Translations under genes and position numbers: made by a program
The notes under the pieces: model-generated
The model's input: the letters and a program-made list of their open reading frames with translations, nothing else
What the model was told of the DNA's origin: nothing
Database searches by the model: none
From: an uncultured Verrucomicrobiales bacterium
GTDB taxonomy: Bacteria; Verrucomicrobiota; Verrucomicrobiia; Verrucomicrobiales; Akkermansiaceae
NCBI GenBank assembly: GCA_905478925.1
Contig: CAJQKQ010000061.1
Location: 1 to 35,073 of the forward strand
Length of the DNA stretch: 35,073 nt
Direction of reading: 5' to 3'
In this document: positions 1 to 8,616 of the stretch, in pieces
How positions within the stretch are numbered: the first letter of the stretch is position 1
Layout of the letters: every line of letters begins with the position of its first letter

Positions 1-1785
1 GACGACCTGTCCGACCATGTTGAGTTTGTTCCAGAACGGGCCGTGGGGCATTTTCGCGCGGTGTGCGTCGCCGAGTGTTTCCGCGAGCGCGCCGCAAGAG
101 CAGATCCAGCCGCAGTAGGCGCCTTTTCCCCAGCGCCAGACGATGAGCGGGATGATCACGAATGTCTGGATGAAGCCGAGGATGAGCCATCCCCACATGG
201 GGGCTTCGGTGAAGAGGTTGAAGACGAAAAGCGGCCAAGCGAGGATGAAGCCGAAGGCGCGCCAGTATTGGTCAGGAGCGGTGCCCGGTCCGTTGGAGAG
301 GAAGGTTTCTCCGAACCATTGGCCGAAGCCGCCGGAGCTGAAAGCAGCGTTCGCGCCCAGGTAGGGAAACACGAAGTAGGGGAGGATAAAGAGCGGGATC
401 CACTGGATGCAGGTCAGGGTGATGGTCTGGAGTTTTACGTAGGGAGTTTTGCGCCGACGGATGCGCCGGATTCCGAAAATGAGAACGCAGAGGCAGTAGG
501 CGAGGGAGTAGTAGAAGCCGGGATCGGAGGCTGCGCCCTTGGCGATATTCCCGATGGTGCCAGTGGTATCCCACCAGCCCTGTAGTCCGGCGAGCAAGCT
601 GCCGGGCTGCGGGTTGAGCCATTCCGGCAGTTTGCCGCCGAAGGGGAGTTTGCCGCCTTTTTTCCAGTGGTACATCCAGAAGCAGAAGAGCAGGCTGAAG
701 GCGATGGTTGCGTAGAAGCGTGGGGTCTTGTCGCCGGTGACGTGGATGCCGGATTTCCTGAAAAATCCGAGCGGAGCCTCGCGGCCGATGAGTGTGAATA
801 CGTAGTCGTTGGGGATCACCTTGTCGCAGCCGTCTTCGCCGCAGAGGGTGAGCTCTTCTTCGGAGATGTCCTGAACGTTGGTGCCCATGTGGAGGGTGAC
901 TGTCCCTTTCAATTCGAGATCGCTCAGCTTCTCGACGTTCTCGGCCTTGGGTCGTGAGAATTCCTTTTTCCTGTAAGAGAGATCGACGGTTGCGCTTCCC
1001 TCCGCGAGGGAGATTGCGGCTTCCATGGCGGAATCGCCGCCGCCGACTACGAGTATGCGTTTGTCGCCGAATTTCGAGGCGTCTATGAGGCGATTGGAAA
1101 CTTTTTCCAAGCCCTCACCGGGGACATTGAGCTTGCGGAAATTTCCGGTGCGCCCGATGGCGATGATGACCCGTTTCGCGGCGATGGGTTCGGCCTTGGT
1201 GTGGAGTTTCAGTATGCCGCCCGAGCGGGAGATTTTTTGGATGGCTGCTTCGGTGGTTTCGATCCCGTGCTCTTGCTGCTGTTTCTCAAGCTCGACGAGC
1301 AGGTCTTCCTTGATGTCGGATTCAAAACGCATGTCGCCCGCCGGGGTCATGTCGGTCGGGTAGGCGTAGATCGGTTTTTTCCTGGGGAAATTCCGGATGG
1401 TTGAGAAGGCTTCGGCGGATTCGAAGATTTTGTAGTTGAGTCCGGATTTGGAAGCCTCGATGGCTGCGGAGATCCCCGACACGCCCGCACCGATGATGGC
1501 GAGGTCCAAGGTGTCGCCGCCTTTCTCGAAGTCCTTTTCTTCGAGAATTTCCTGCACCGCCCTGGCACCTGTGTCGGCGGAAAATTTCAGGAGAGGGACG
1601 CCGGTGAGATCGCCGACAACCCGGACGCCAGCGACGTTGCAGGTGCCGTCGTCGTTGACTGCGGGAGCCTGCTCGACACCGCCGGCGGGCCATTTTCCGT
1701 GGAGCCATTGGGTGTATTTCCGTATCGGGGATGGCAATTTCATGATGATTGGATCGGTGTGGTGGGCGACCCGAGGAAGAGTCAT
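1..1785 (-). CDS. FAD/NAD(P)-dependent oxidoreductase fused to membrane ferredoxin-like domain (partial)
   Basis: The frame is open from an ATG at 1785 to the window edge (595 codons visible), so the C-terminus is missing. An alternative ATG lies at 1743. Residues about 99-104 read GAGVSG, the FAD-binding Rossmann turn, and a GGGDSAME motif near residue 248 is the NAD(P)H-binding turn, as in thioredoxin-reductase-like flavoproteins. Around residues 53-68 a V-x-VVGDLTGVPLL stretch resembles the flavoprotein VGD motif, here before the Rossmann fold. After about residue 340 come five hydrophobic segments, then a cysteine cluster YCGWICSCG near residue 556, similar to the NapH/CcoG-type membrane ferredoxin start. 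It is probably a membrane-bound electron-transfer protein moving electrons between NAD(P)H and an iron-sulfur module; its partner is unknown. It is divergent from the lipoprotein gene at 1881. Confidence 0.82.
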   Translation of the reverse strand, partial: MTLPRVAHHTDPIIMKLPSPIRKYTQWLHGKWPAGGVEQAPAVNDDGTCNVAGVRVVGDLTGVPLLKFSADTGARAVQEILEEKDFEKGGDTLDLAIIGAGVSGISAAIEASKSGLNYKIFESAEAFSTIRNFPRKKPIYAYPTDMTPAGDMRFESDIKEDLLVELEKQQQEHGIETTEAAIQKISRSGGILKLHTKAEPIAAKRVIIAIGRTGNFRKLNVPGEGLEKVSNRLIDASKFGDKRILVVGGGDSAMEAAISLAEGSATVDLSYRKKEFSRPKAENVEKLSDLELKGTVTLHMGTNVQDISEEELTLCGEDGCDKVIPNDYVFTLIGREAPLGFFRKSGIHVTGDKTPRFYATIAFSLLFCFWMYHWKKGGKLPFGGKLPEWLNPQPGSLLAGLQGWWDTTGTIGNIAKGAASDPGFYYSLAYCLCVLIFGIRRIRRRKTPYVKLQTITLTCIQWIPLFILPYFVFPYLGANAAFSSGGFGQWFGETFLSNGPGTAPDQYWRAFGFILAWPLFVFNLFTEAPMWGWLILGFIQTFVIIPLIVWRWGKGAYCGWICSCGALAETLGDAHRAKMPHGPFWNKLNMVGQVV

Positions 1786-1880
1786 TCGGAGCGTATGCTA
1801 TTCCCATTATCTAATGAATGGGAGCGGGTATTCGTGAATTATTCGATTGGTGAAAGCCATGTTCCGATGAGACTACGGTC

Positions 1881-3263
1881 ATGAAACTTCGAATAACGGC
1901 CTGTTTGGTTTTTCCTCTTGTCTTTGGCTGTGCCCCGAGTGGAAGGAGTCCAGATCTCGGTGCGATCTACAGCGCAGCGGCCAAGGCGGATCACTCCGAG
2001 AGGAACCCGATCATTGTTATTCCCGGCTTGCTCGGATCAAAGCTCGTGGATGGAAACGGCCGGACTGTCTGGGGCGAATTCGGAGCCGGTGCGGTTGATC
2101 TCGGGAAAGCGGAAGGCAGGAATCTGCTCGCACTGCCGATGGGGGGCTCGGGCTGGCCGCAGGACGGCTTGCGGCCGGACGGGGCTCTGGAAAAGGTCAA
2201 AGTCTCGCTCGGGCTGGATTTTAAGTTCGAGGCATACTCGGGGATGCTGCGAGCCTTCGGAGCGGGCGGATACCTCGATTCCGCGCACTCGCAGCTCGGT
2301 GATGTCGATTACGGTCCGGGGCACTTCACCTGTTTCCAGTTCGGATACGACTGGAGGAGATCGTGCGCAGAGAATGCCAGGCTGCTGGGCTGTTTCATCG
2401 AGGAAAAAAGGAAATATGTGCAGGACGAACGGTTCCGGAGATCGGGAAAGCGCAGCGAGGTAAAATTCGATATTGTGGCGCACTCGATGGGTGGTCTGGT
2501 CGGTAGGTATTACCTTATGTACGGCGGCAGGGCGCTGGCCGAGGAAGGGCGCATGATCCCGGGCTGGGAGGGAGCCAAGCATGTGGAAAAGCTTATCATG
2601 GTTGGCACTCCGAACGACGGCTCAATTTATCCCCTTCCGCAGCTTCTTGAGGGCTACAAGCTGGCACCGTTCCTTCCCAAGATCGATGCCGCCGTAGTCG
2701 GCACGATGCCCTCGATGTATGAGTTGCTTCCGCCCGCCGGGCTGAACGCGGTGATCGACAAGAATAGCAAACCGGTCCCGATTCTTGAAAGCGAGCCGTG
2801 GGAGTGGTGCGGCTGGGGGCTTGTGGATCCGGAACAAGATTCGGTTCTGATCGACCTGCTTCCGGGCGTGGACAGCCGGGCCGAGCGGTCGGCAATCGCA
2901 CGGAGGCACCTTTCGAAAATGCTCGCCAACGCCCGCGCCTTTCATCGAGCGATTGGAGCCGGGGGCAAGCCGCCCGCAGGGACGGAAATTCATGCTTTCG
3001 CCGGGGATTCGGAATCCACGGCGAGCCGCGCGCAGCTTGATGCCAAGGGAGTTCTGCAGCTTATCGACTACGTTCCCGGTGACGGGGTGGTGACCCGAAA
3101 ATCAATGCTCGGGGACAAGCGAGATGCAACGCAGGCGGGGCAACGGCTGCGGAGCTCGATCCCGTGGTCGGATGTGAATTTTGTTTCCTCGGATCACAAG
3201 GGGATGACCCGCGATCCGGCGTTCGTCGATAACGTCCTGCATCTGCTGCTTGAGCGTCCCTGA
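1881..3263 (+). CDS. Lipoprotein lipase/acyltransferase, LCAT-like alpha/beta hydrolase
   Basis: The 460-residue product starts with a lipoprotein signal ending in VFGC, which would make Cys17 the lipidated residue and anchor the protein in the envelope. IIVIPGLLGSKL at residues 44-55 is the oxyanion-loop region typical of lecithin:cholesterol acyltransferase/PDAT relatives. AHSMGG at 200-205 gives the nucleophile Ser202. Asp401 (PGDGVV) and His439 (SSDHKGM) are well placed to complete the triad. Family members hydrolyse or transfer acyl chains of phospholipids or neutral lipids; the substrate here cannot be read. It is followed 55 bases later by lepB in the same direction, but no functional link is evident. 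Confidence 0.85.
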   Translation: MKLRITACLVFPLVFGCAPSGRSPDLGAIYSAAAKADHSERNPIIVIPGLLGSKLVDGNGRTVWGEFGAGAVDLGKAEGRNLLALPMGGSGWPQDGLRPDGALEKVKVSLGLDFKFEAYSGMLRAFGAGGYLDSAHSQLGDVDYGPGHFTCFQFGYDWRRSCAENARLLGCFIEEKRKYVQDERFRRSGKRSEVKFDIVAHSMGGLVGRYYLMYGGRALAEEGRMIPGWEGAKHVEKLIMVGTPNDGSIYPLPQLLEGYKLAPFLPKIDAAVVGTMPSMYELLPPAGLNAVIDKNSKPVPILESEPWEWCGWGLVDPEQDSVLIDLLPGVDSRAERSAIARRHLSKMLANARAFHRAIGAGGKPPAGTEIHAFAGDSESTASRAQLDAKGVLQLIDYVPGDGVVTRKSMLGDKRDATQAGQRLRSSIPWSDVNFVSSDHKGMTRDPAFVDNVLHLLLERP

Positions 3264-3318
3264 ACGGGGAGGCATAGGGCTTGCAGGCTTGGGCGAGGCG
3301 GTGCAGGGTTCTGGCCGT

Positions 3319-4530
3319 ATGCTTACGCCGGCTTGGAAAAAGAACGCAAAAATCCTCGTGAAGGGGGCGAAAAAGTTCGTCGATTACAAACGCGATCTGC
3401 TGGCTCCCGAGCGGGTGGCGGAGATCGAGTCACGTCGCAAGGATCTGTCGGATGCGATCCGTTCGAAGGACAGGGCGAGGGTAGATGAGGCCTCGAAGCA
3501 ACTCCGCGCGACCTGTGACAACGCCCTGCCGCATCAGAAGCCGCAGGGGTGGTTCGAGGAAAACGTGGAGGTGATGTTTGTTGCAATCGTGATCGCACTG
3601 GGTTTGCGGGCCTACTATCTGCAGCCGTTTCGAATCCCGACGGGATCGATGCAACCGACGCTGAACGGGATCGTTGGGACGCAGCTACCGGAGGCGGAAT
3701 GGCCTTCGTTTCCCGTCCGGATGGCGGAGTGGGTGCTTCGCGGCCGGAGCTATGTAAAATTGGTCAACGACCGGGACAGGCAGTTGGCGCGGGGGCCATA
3801 CAAGGGTCTCGGCGTCCATGACAAGCAGGTCATGCATTTTTTCAGCAAGGGAGAGATCCGGTTCCTTGATTCCCCGCCGCTTACCATTCCCGGGCCGGCG
3901 AACCCTTCGGGGCAGACTGGTCTCGATAGCGCACTGATCGAGGCGGTGAACAACGGCGGCCTCCTGAAAAAGGGAGTCGTGCTGATGGAAGGTATGATCG
4001 ATTCTGGCGACCTCGTGCTGGTTGATAAGTTTTCCTATCATTTCCGCAAGCCGGATCGCGGAGAGGTATTCGTTTTCGATACCTTGGGCATCAAGGGGAT
4101 CAAGGATCGAAGCGGTCCGCAGGGCAGCGGATCCCATTACATCAAAAGGCTTGTGGGTGTTCCCGGAGATTCGCTTTCCATCAACACACCGGATCTGCTG
4201 GTTGACGGCAAGGTCACGGGTGAACCCGGTATCCGCAAGGTCGCCGAGGGCAAGCCGCCATTCAAGGAATCCCACCAAGGCTACGTGCTGGCAAGAAGGG
4301 CTGGCCCGGGGGATACGAACCGTATCTATCTGGAGAGCATCGGTGATGTCCTGAAGCTCGATAAGGAAAAGGCCAGGCCAGGCTTCCGCGAGTATGCGGC
4401 GATGGGTGACAACACAGGCAACTCGCTGGACTCGCGCTATTGGGGGACGGTGAAGGAATACAATCTCGTTGGCCCGGCGCTTTTTGCGCTCTGGCCAATC
4501 ACCTCCGGGCATTGGGGATTCATCAAATGA
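3319..4530 (+). CDS. lepB: Signal peptidase I (large form)
   Basis: This is the type I signal peptidase, which removes Sec and Tat signal peptides at the outer face of the inner membrane. I chose the ATG at 3319 (403 aa) over an upstream TTG at 3250, whose extra 23 residues overlap the preceding gene and look like read-through. An N-terminal cytoplasmic region of about 80 residues precedes one membrane segment (VMFVAIVIALGLRAYYL). PTGSMQPTL follows, with catalytic Ser110. YIKRLVGVPGD carries the general base Lys276, and GDNTGNSLDSRYWG near the C-terminus is the conserved family box. At 403 aa it is longer than E. coli LepB (324 aa); the extra length is the N-terminal extension and a long insert between the Ser and Lys boxes. 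Confidence 0.95.
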   Translation: MLTPAWKKNAKILVKGAKKFVDYKRDLLAPERVAEIESRRKDLSDAIRSKDRARVDEASKQLRATCDNALPHQKPQGWFEENVEVMFVAIVIALGLRAYYLQPFRIPTGSMQPTLNGIVGTQLPEAEWPSFPVRMAEWVLRGRSYVKLVNDRDRQLARGPYKGLGVHDKQVMHFFSKGEIRFLDSPPLTIPGPANPSGQTGLDSALIEAVNNGGLLKKGVVLMEGMIDSGDLVLVDKFSYHFRKPDRGEVFVFDTLGIKGIKDRSGPQGSGSHYIKRLVGVPGDSLSINTPDLLVDGKVTGEPGIRKVAEGKPPFKESHQGYVLARRAGPGDTNRIYLESIGDVLKLDKEKARPGFREYAAMGDNTGNSLDSRYWGTVKEYNLVGPALFALWPITSGHWGFIK

Positions 4531-4536
4531 GAAGCC

Positions 4537-5376
4537 GTGGCGAGCGCCTCTGAGATCACCCGCAAGGCGAAATCGAATCTCGCCTTCGCGCTGCGCATCC
4601 TTCCAAAGGAGAGGCGCGATGATGTCGTCGTTTTCTATGCATTCTGCCGGACGGTGGATGACATTGCGGATGATGCAAAAGTGCCCAAGCAGGAACGGCG
4701 GAAAGCCCTGCAAGCCTGGGACGAGGGCCTCAGGAACGGATTTCCTGAGGGGCATGAACTGGGAAACGAGGTCGAGAAAATGGTCGCGCGGCGCGGCATT
4801 CCGCAAGAGTGGCTGCTGGAAATTATCGAGGGCTGCACGATGGATCTGGAGGTGCAGCGATTCCAGGGATGGGAGGAACTTTCCCGCTACAACTGGAAGG
4901 TGGCCGGGGTGGTGGGGCTGGTTTGCACGCGCATCTTCGGCTGCGTGCATGAGGACTCCGATAAATATGCTGAGTTGCTGGGCAATGCGCTGCAACTCAC
5001 CAACATCATGCGCGATGTCGGTGAAGACCTGGCAAATGGCGGACGGATCTACCTTCCGATCAATGACCTGATGCGCTTCCAATACTCCGAACGCGATCTC
5101 GTGGGGAAAGTCTATGATGGCCGTTTTCTGGCAATGATGTCCTACGAGGCCGAGCGTGCGCAGCACCTTTTCGCCGAGGCGGAGAGAATCATGCCGGATG
5201 TGGATCGCGATGCGCTGGTCGCGGCGCGGATCATGGCGGAGATCTATCTTAACTTGCTGGGCAAGATGCGGGCAGGGAAATTCCAAGTTTTCAGAAAGCG
5301 TTATTCTGTTTCAAAAGCCCGCAAACTAGCTATCCTCTCGAAGTATCTGATTGCCGGAAGGCGCCGAAACGAATAA
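4537..5376 (+). CDS. Squalene/phytoene synthase family protein (HpnC/HpnD/CrtB-like)
   Basis: A 279-aa head-to-head prenyl synthase starting at GTG 4537, six bases after lepB, so probably co-transcribed with it. The first aspartate-rich motif is DDIADD at residues 41-46. The second is RDVGED, with Asp160 and Asp164, followed by GGRIYLP. Both motifs bind Mg-diphosphate and are needed for condensing two prenyl diphosphates. Length and motif spacing fit HpnD (presqualene diphosphate synthase), HpnC or CrtB. No HpnE, desaturase or squalene-hopene cyclase gene is in the window, so C30 (hopanoid or C30 carotenoid) and C40 products cannot be told apart. No membrane segment is evident. Confidence 0.9.
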   Translation: MASASEITRKAKSNLAFALRILPKERRDDVVVFYAFCRTVDDIADDAKVPKQERRKALQAWDEGLRNGFPEGHELGNEVEKMVARRGIPQEWLLEIIEGCTMDLEVQRFQGWEELSRYNWKVAGVVGLVCTRIFGCVHEDSDKYAELLGNALQLTNIMRDVGEDLANGGRIYLPINDLMRFQYSERDLVGKVYDGRFLAMMSYEAERAQHLFAEAERIMPDVDRDALVAARIMAEIYLNLLGKMRAGKFQVFRKRYSVSKARKLAILSKYLIAGRRRNE

Positions 5377-5403
5377 AACACCCCCTTACAACGTCCGAAT
5401 ATT

Positions 5404-5754
5404 ATGACCAAGACGAACCTTATCACCGCAGGCCTCGCCGGATGCCTGCTGCTAGTTTCCTGCGAACCGCTGCCTGTACCACCCCCTCGCTACTACGGGC
5501 CGTATGGGGAGCTACGCCCCGCGCCGGGGCCGGACGATCGCACCAACCCCGGCAGGGAACAGCCACCCCAGCCACCCCAGCCCGAACAGCAAAGGCCGCC
5601 GGTCAGCAATGGATATCCGGTTGCCGAGCGCACCGACAACTTGAACCAAGTGCTCAGCCCGTATTCTCCCTACAATGTGATCGATGTGGAGGGGTTCCGC
5701 TCCGGGCAGCTTGCGAAAGACCCCTCGAACGGCAAGATTTTCCGGGTGCCCTAG
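5404..5754 (+). CDS. Small proline-rich lipoprotein
   Basis: The 116-residue product has a signal peptide ending in the lipobox LVSC, which makes Cys20 the lipidated residue. A proline/glutamine-rich low-complexity stretch (about 23-70) follows. The conserved-looking C-terminal part runs through residues 72-116, including LSPYSPYNVIDVEGFRSGQL and ending KIFRVP. I know no function. The proline-rich segment could be a spacer between the membrane anchor and the C-terminal motif. It lies 27 bases after the prenyl synthase gene and its stop abuts the Hsp70 reading frame, so the group reads as one transcription unit. The proline-rich coding sequence keeps long frames open on the other strand; those are shadows. 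Confidence 0.75.
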   Translation: MTKTNLITAGLAGCLLLVSCEPLPVPPPRYYGPYGELRPAPGPDDRTNPGREQPPQPPQPEQQRPPVSNGYPVAERTDNLNQVLSPYSPYNVIDVEGFRSGQLAKDPSNGKIFRVP

Positions 5755-5784
5755 GTGATTTCCGCCGCTCCTGAAACGCAAGGG

Positions 5785-7515
5785 ATGATACTCGGAATCG
5801 ATCTCGGGACGACTCATTCGGCGGTGGGTGTGGTGGACTCCGGTTTCCCCATCCTGCTGGCTGATGAGGATGGGAAACGCATCATGCCCAGCGTGGTGTG
5901 GTTCGGCGAGGACGGGCAGATTGAGGTCGGACGGAAGGCGCTGCGGCGAAGGGCTGCGGAACCGATGCAGGTTGTCAGCAGCGTAAAGCGCTGGATGGGT
6001 GCGGATCGCGCGGTAGATCCAGCGTTGGAAAACGTCGGGAAAACACCCGAGGAGGTGAGCGCGGAGATACTCAAGGAACTGAAACGGATCGCGGAGTGGC
6101 GGATCGGCTCTGAAGTCGCGAAGGCGGTGATCACCGTGCCCGCATATTTCAACGACGCGCAGCGCGCGGCTACGAAACGCGCGGGGGAACTGGCCGGACT
6201 GGAGGTGGTGCGCATCATCAACGAACCCACAGCCGCCGCCCTCGCCTATGGACTCGATAAGCTCAAGGACAAGGCGCGGGTGGCGGTGTATGATCTCGGC
6301 GGAGGGACCTTTGACCTGACGATCCTTGAAATGGAGGGCGGTGTTTTCCAAGTGCTCGCAACGCATGGTGATACACGGCTGGGAGGCGATGACGTCGACC
6401 GGATGATTTTTTCCATGCTCACGGCGGAGATCCCGGAAATTTCCGAAACACTGCGCTGGAAATTCATGGAGGAGGCGGAAAAGGCGAAGCGCATCCTTTC
6501 CGTCGAGGCAAGCTGCACGGTGCGGATCCCGTTTTACGACGGTGAGAATAGCATTGAGAAAACCGTCACCCGCGAGGAACTCGATGCCCTAACAAAGGGT
6601 TGGATTGCGAAGACCCTGAAATGTTGCCGCCAGGCGATGATCGACAGCGGGCTGGAGACGGGCGATCTGGATGCGGTGGTGCTCGTGGGCGGTAGTACGA
6701 GGATGCCTGCAGTTCGCTCTGCGGTATCGGAACTTTTCAAACATGAGGTCGATGTGACTCAGCATCCCGATGAGGCGATCGCACTTGGGGCGACGATTCA
6801 GGCCGGCGTGATGAGCGGTGCGATGCGCAAGATGGTGCTGCTGGACGTTACCCCGCTCAGTCTCGGGATCGAGACCTTCGGTGGGCTGATGAACGTGATC
6901 ATCCCCCGCAATACGACCATCCCTTGCAAGGCCGGCGAGATGTTTACGAATGCGGCGGACAACCAGGAAAAAATGGGGCTTCGTATTTTGCAGGGCGAGC
7001 GCGAGATGGCGCGCGATAACTGGGAACTCGGGAAGTTCGAGGTGGAGATGGAAAAGCTGCCGAAAGGACAGGCGAGAGTGGGGGTGCAGTTCCGGATTGA
7101 TGCGGACGGGATTCTTGAGGTGCTTGCGCGGGAAATTTCCACCGGCAAGGATGTAGTGGTGAAGATCGCAAGCTCCGCCGTGAACGTGGACGATGCCGCC
7201 GTGGAGGAAATGGTCAGTGCATCCGTCGAGCACGCGTTCGATGATATGTCCGAGCGGATTTTCACCGAGGCGAAGCTCAAGGCCGAGGAGTTGTTACCTG
7301 CAGTGGAGATGATCCTCGGACAAGGGCTGGTGGAGGACGGGGAGAAGGAGGAGATCGATGCCGCCTATCAGGAGGTGAAAATTGCTTTGGAAAAAGGTGC
7401 GCCGAATCCGTTGAAAGAGGCGGTTCAGAAACTCGACAAGGCGACGGAAGCCGCCGCAGCGAGGCTTGTTGAGAAGGCGATGGAGGAAGCTCTGGAAAGG
7501 GAGATGGGGATATGA
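5785..7515 (+). CDS. Hsp70-family chaperone (short DnaK paralogue)
   Basis: A 576-aa Hsp70. I prefer the ATG at 5785, which starts MILGIDLGTTHSAVG as in the family. An in-frame GTG at 5755 directly behind the lipoprotein stop would add ten residues. The ATPase domain shows the phosphate-1 loop GIDLGTTHSA, NEPTAAALAYGLD, phosphate-2 GGGTFDLT and the adenosine motif VGGSTRMPAVR. The substrate-binding domain follows from about residue 365 (DVTPLSLGIET). The C-terminal helical lid is short and lacks the usual DnaK tail, giving a length closer to HscC/HscA paralogues than to DnaK (about 640 aa). No dnaJ or grpE gene is nearby, so it is more likely an accessory chaperone than the housekeeping DnaK. 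Confidence 0.9.
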   Translation: MILGIDLGTTHSAVGVVDSGFPILLADEDGKRIMPSVVWFGEDGQIEVGRKALRRRAAEPMQVVSSVKRWMGADRAVDPALENVGKTPEEVSAEILKELKRIAEWRIGSEVAKAVITVPAYFNDAQRAATKRAGELAGLEVVRIINEPTAAALAYGLDKLKDKARVAVYDLGGGTFDLTILEMEGGVFQVLATHGDTRLGGDDVDRMIFSMLTAEIPEISETLRWKFMEEAEKAKRILSVEASCTVRIPFYDGENSIEKTVTREELDALTKGWIAKTLKCCRQAMIDSGLETGDLDAVVLVGGSTRMPAVRSAVSELFKHEVDVTQHPDEAIALGATIQAGVMSGAMRKMVLLDVTPLSLGIETFGGLMNVIIPRNTTIPCKAGEMFTNAADNQEKMGLRILQGEREMARDNWELGKFEVEMEKLPKGQARVGVQFRIDADGILEVLAREISTGKDVVVKIASSAVNVDDAAVEEMVSASVEHAFDDMSERIFTEAKLKAEELLPAVEMILGQGLVEDGEKEEIDAAYQEVKIALEKGAPNPLKEAVQKLDKATEAAAARLVEKAMEEALEREMGI

Positions 7516-7580
7516 AAGTGATGCAGGTTTTGCCGGCGTGGAAGAGGTAGCCGGCCTTGGTCGGGCAGACTGCCTCGAAC

Positions 7581-8576
7581 TCACTGTCCGGTAGATTCTT
7601 GCTTAACTTTCGCATCCGAGGATTTCATAAACTTGAAGAGATCCGAATCGGTGGAGAGCACGAGGGTGGACTGCTTGCCTATGGTGTTGCGGTACATCTC
7701 CATGGATTTGATGAATTCGTAGAGTTCAGCGGCCTTAGGGTTCTGGCCGTAGGCGCGGGCGTAGATCTGGGAGGCTTCCGCATCCGCCTGGCCTTTGGTC
7801 GTCTGGACTGTCTTGTAAGCCTCGGAGGAAATTCCGTTGAGGTCGCGTTCCTTTTCACCGAGGATACGGGCGGCTTCACCTTCGCCTTCGGAGCGGAATT
7901 TCGAGGCGATTTGCTGACGCTCCGAGATCATGCGGCCGTAGATTTTCTCGACGACGGAGGGATTGTAATTGATGCGCTTGAAGCGGACATCAAGCAGTTC
8001 GATGCCGAGTTGGGCGAGCTTGGGCATTGCATCGGCCATGATTTCGTCTTCCAGCACGGAGCGGCCTTTCCTGATCTTCGGAAGAATCCCGATGTTTCCG
8101 GACTGGCCTTCGGTCAACTCCTCCAGAACTTCGTCCTTGATCGGTTGGCGATCCTTGTCGGTGCGGACGATTTCGATGAGTTTGTGCTTTCCGACGATGC
8201 TGCGTGTGGCGGAGCCGAGGATGTCCTCGATGCGGGACTCCGCCGAGCGTTCATTCCGGAGGCGGCGGAAGTATTCGAGAGGCTCGGTGATGCGCCAGCG
8301 CCCGAAAGTATCTACGGAGATGTAGAGCTTGTCCTTGGTGGGCATGTCGGTGCGGTTGCCGTCCCAGGGCAGGATATTTTTCGGGATGCGGTTGACCACT
8401 TGGATGATGGGGGTCTTGAAATGGAGGCCGGGCTCGGTGATGGGATCGCCCTGCGGATCGCCGAACTGGGTGATGATGACCTGCTCGGTGGGGGAGATGG
8501 TGTAGGAGCAGATGTAGAGGACGAAGACGATGGCGGCGATGGCCACGGCGGCGATTGTGAGAGGAAGGCGTTTCAT
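7581..8576 (-). CDS. hflC: HflC, SPFH-domain membrane protease modulator
   Basis: A 331-aa protein with one N-terminal membrane segment (residues about 5-26) followed by the band-7/SPFH domain (EQVIITQFGDP, EPGLHFKTP). A long helical, charged C-terminal region contains the typical SEGEGEAARILGEKERD stretch. In other bacteria HflC pairs with HflK to form a large periplasm-facing cage around the FtsH protease and modulates degradation of membrane proteins. It lies 40 bases downstream of hflK on the same strand, the usual order. The gene ends convergently with the Hsp70 gene (65-base gap) and I see no clear intrinsic terminator between them. Confidence 0.93.
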   Translation of the reverse strand: MKRLPLTIAAVAIAAIVFVLYICSYTISPTEQVIITQFGDPQGDPITEPGLHFKTPIIQVVNRIPKNILPWDGNRTDMPTKDKLYISVDTFGRWRITEPLEYFRRLRNERSAESRIEDILGSATRSIVGKHKLIEIVRTDKDRQPIKDEVLEELTEGQSGNIGILPKIRKGRSVLEDEIMADAMPKLAQLGIELLDVRFKRINYNPSVVEKIYGRMISERQQIASKFRSEGEGEAARILGEKERDLNGISSEAYKTVQTTKGQADAEASQIYARAYGQNPKAAELYEFIKSMEMYRNTIGKQSTLVLSTDSDLFKFMKSSDAKVKQESTGQ

Positions 8577-8616
8577 GAAATGATAAATCTTAAATTTTAA
8601 ATCCTACGGAAGAGAG

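Noticed and set aside
3685..5286. 533-codon open frame on the minus strand
   Set aside because: It lies across lepB and the prenyl synthase gene on the opposite strand. Both of those have complete family motifs; the antisense translation is rich in His, Arg and Asp without any motif, typical of a high-GC shadow.
7527..7556. GCCGGC...GCCGGC pair between the Hsp70 and hflC genes as a bidirectional terminator
   Set aside because: Only six pairing bases, a 12-base loop and no U-tract on either strand.
7557..8600. 347-codon plus-strand frame across hflC
   Set aside because: Antisense to hflC with its full SPFH domain; the translation is Asp/Gly/Val-rich and lacks any signature.
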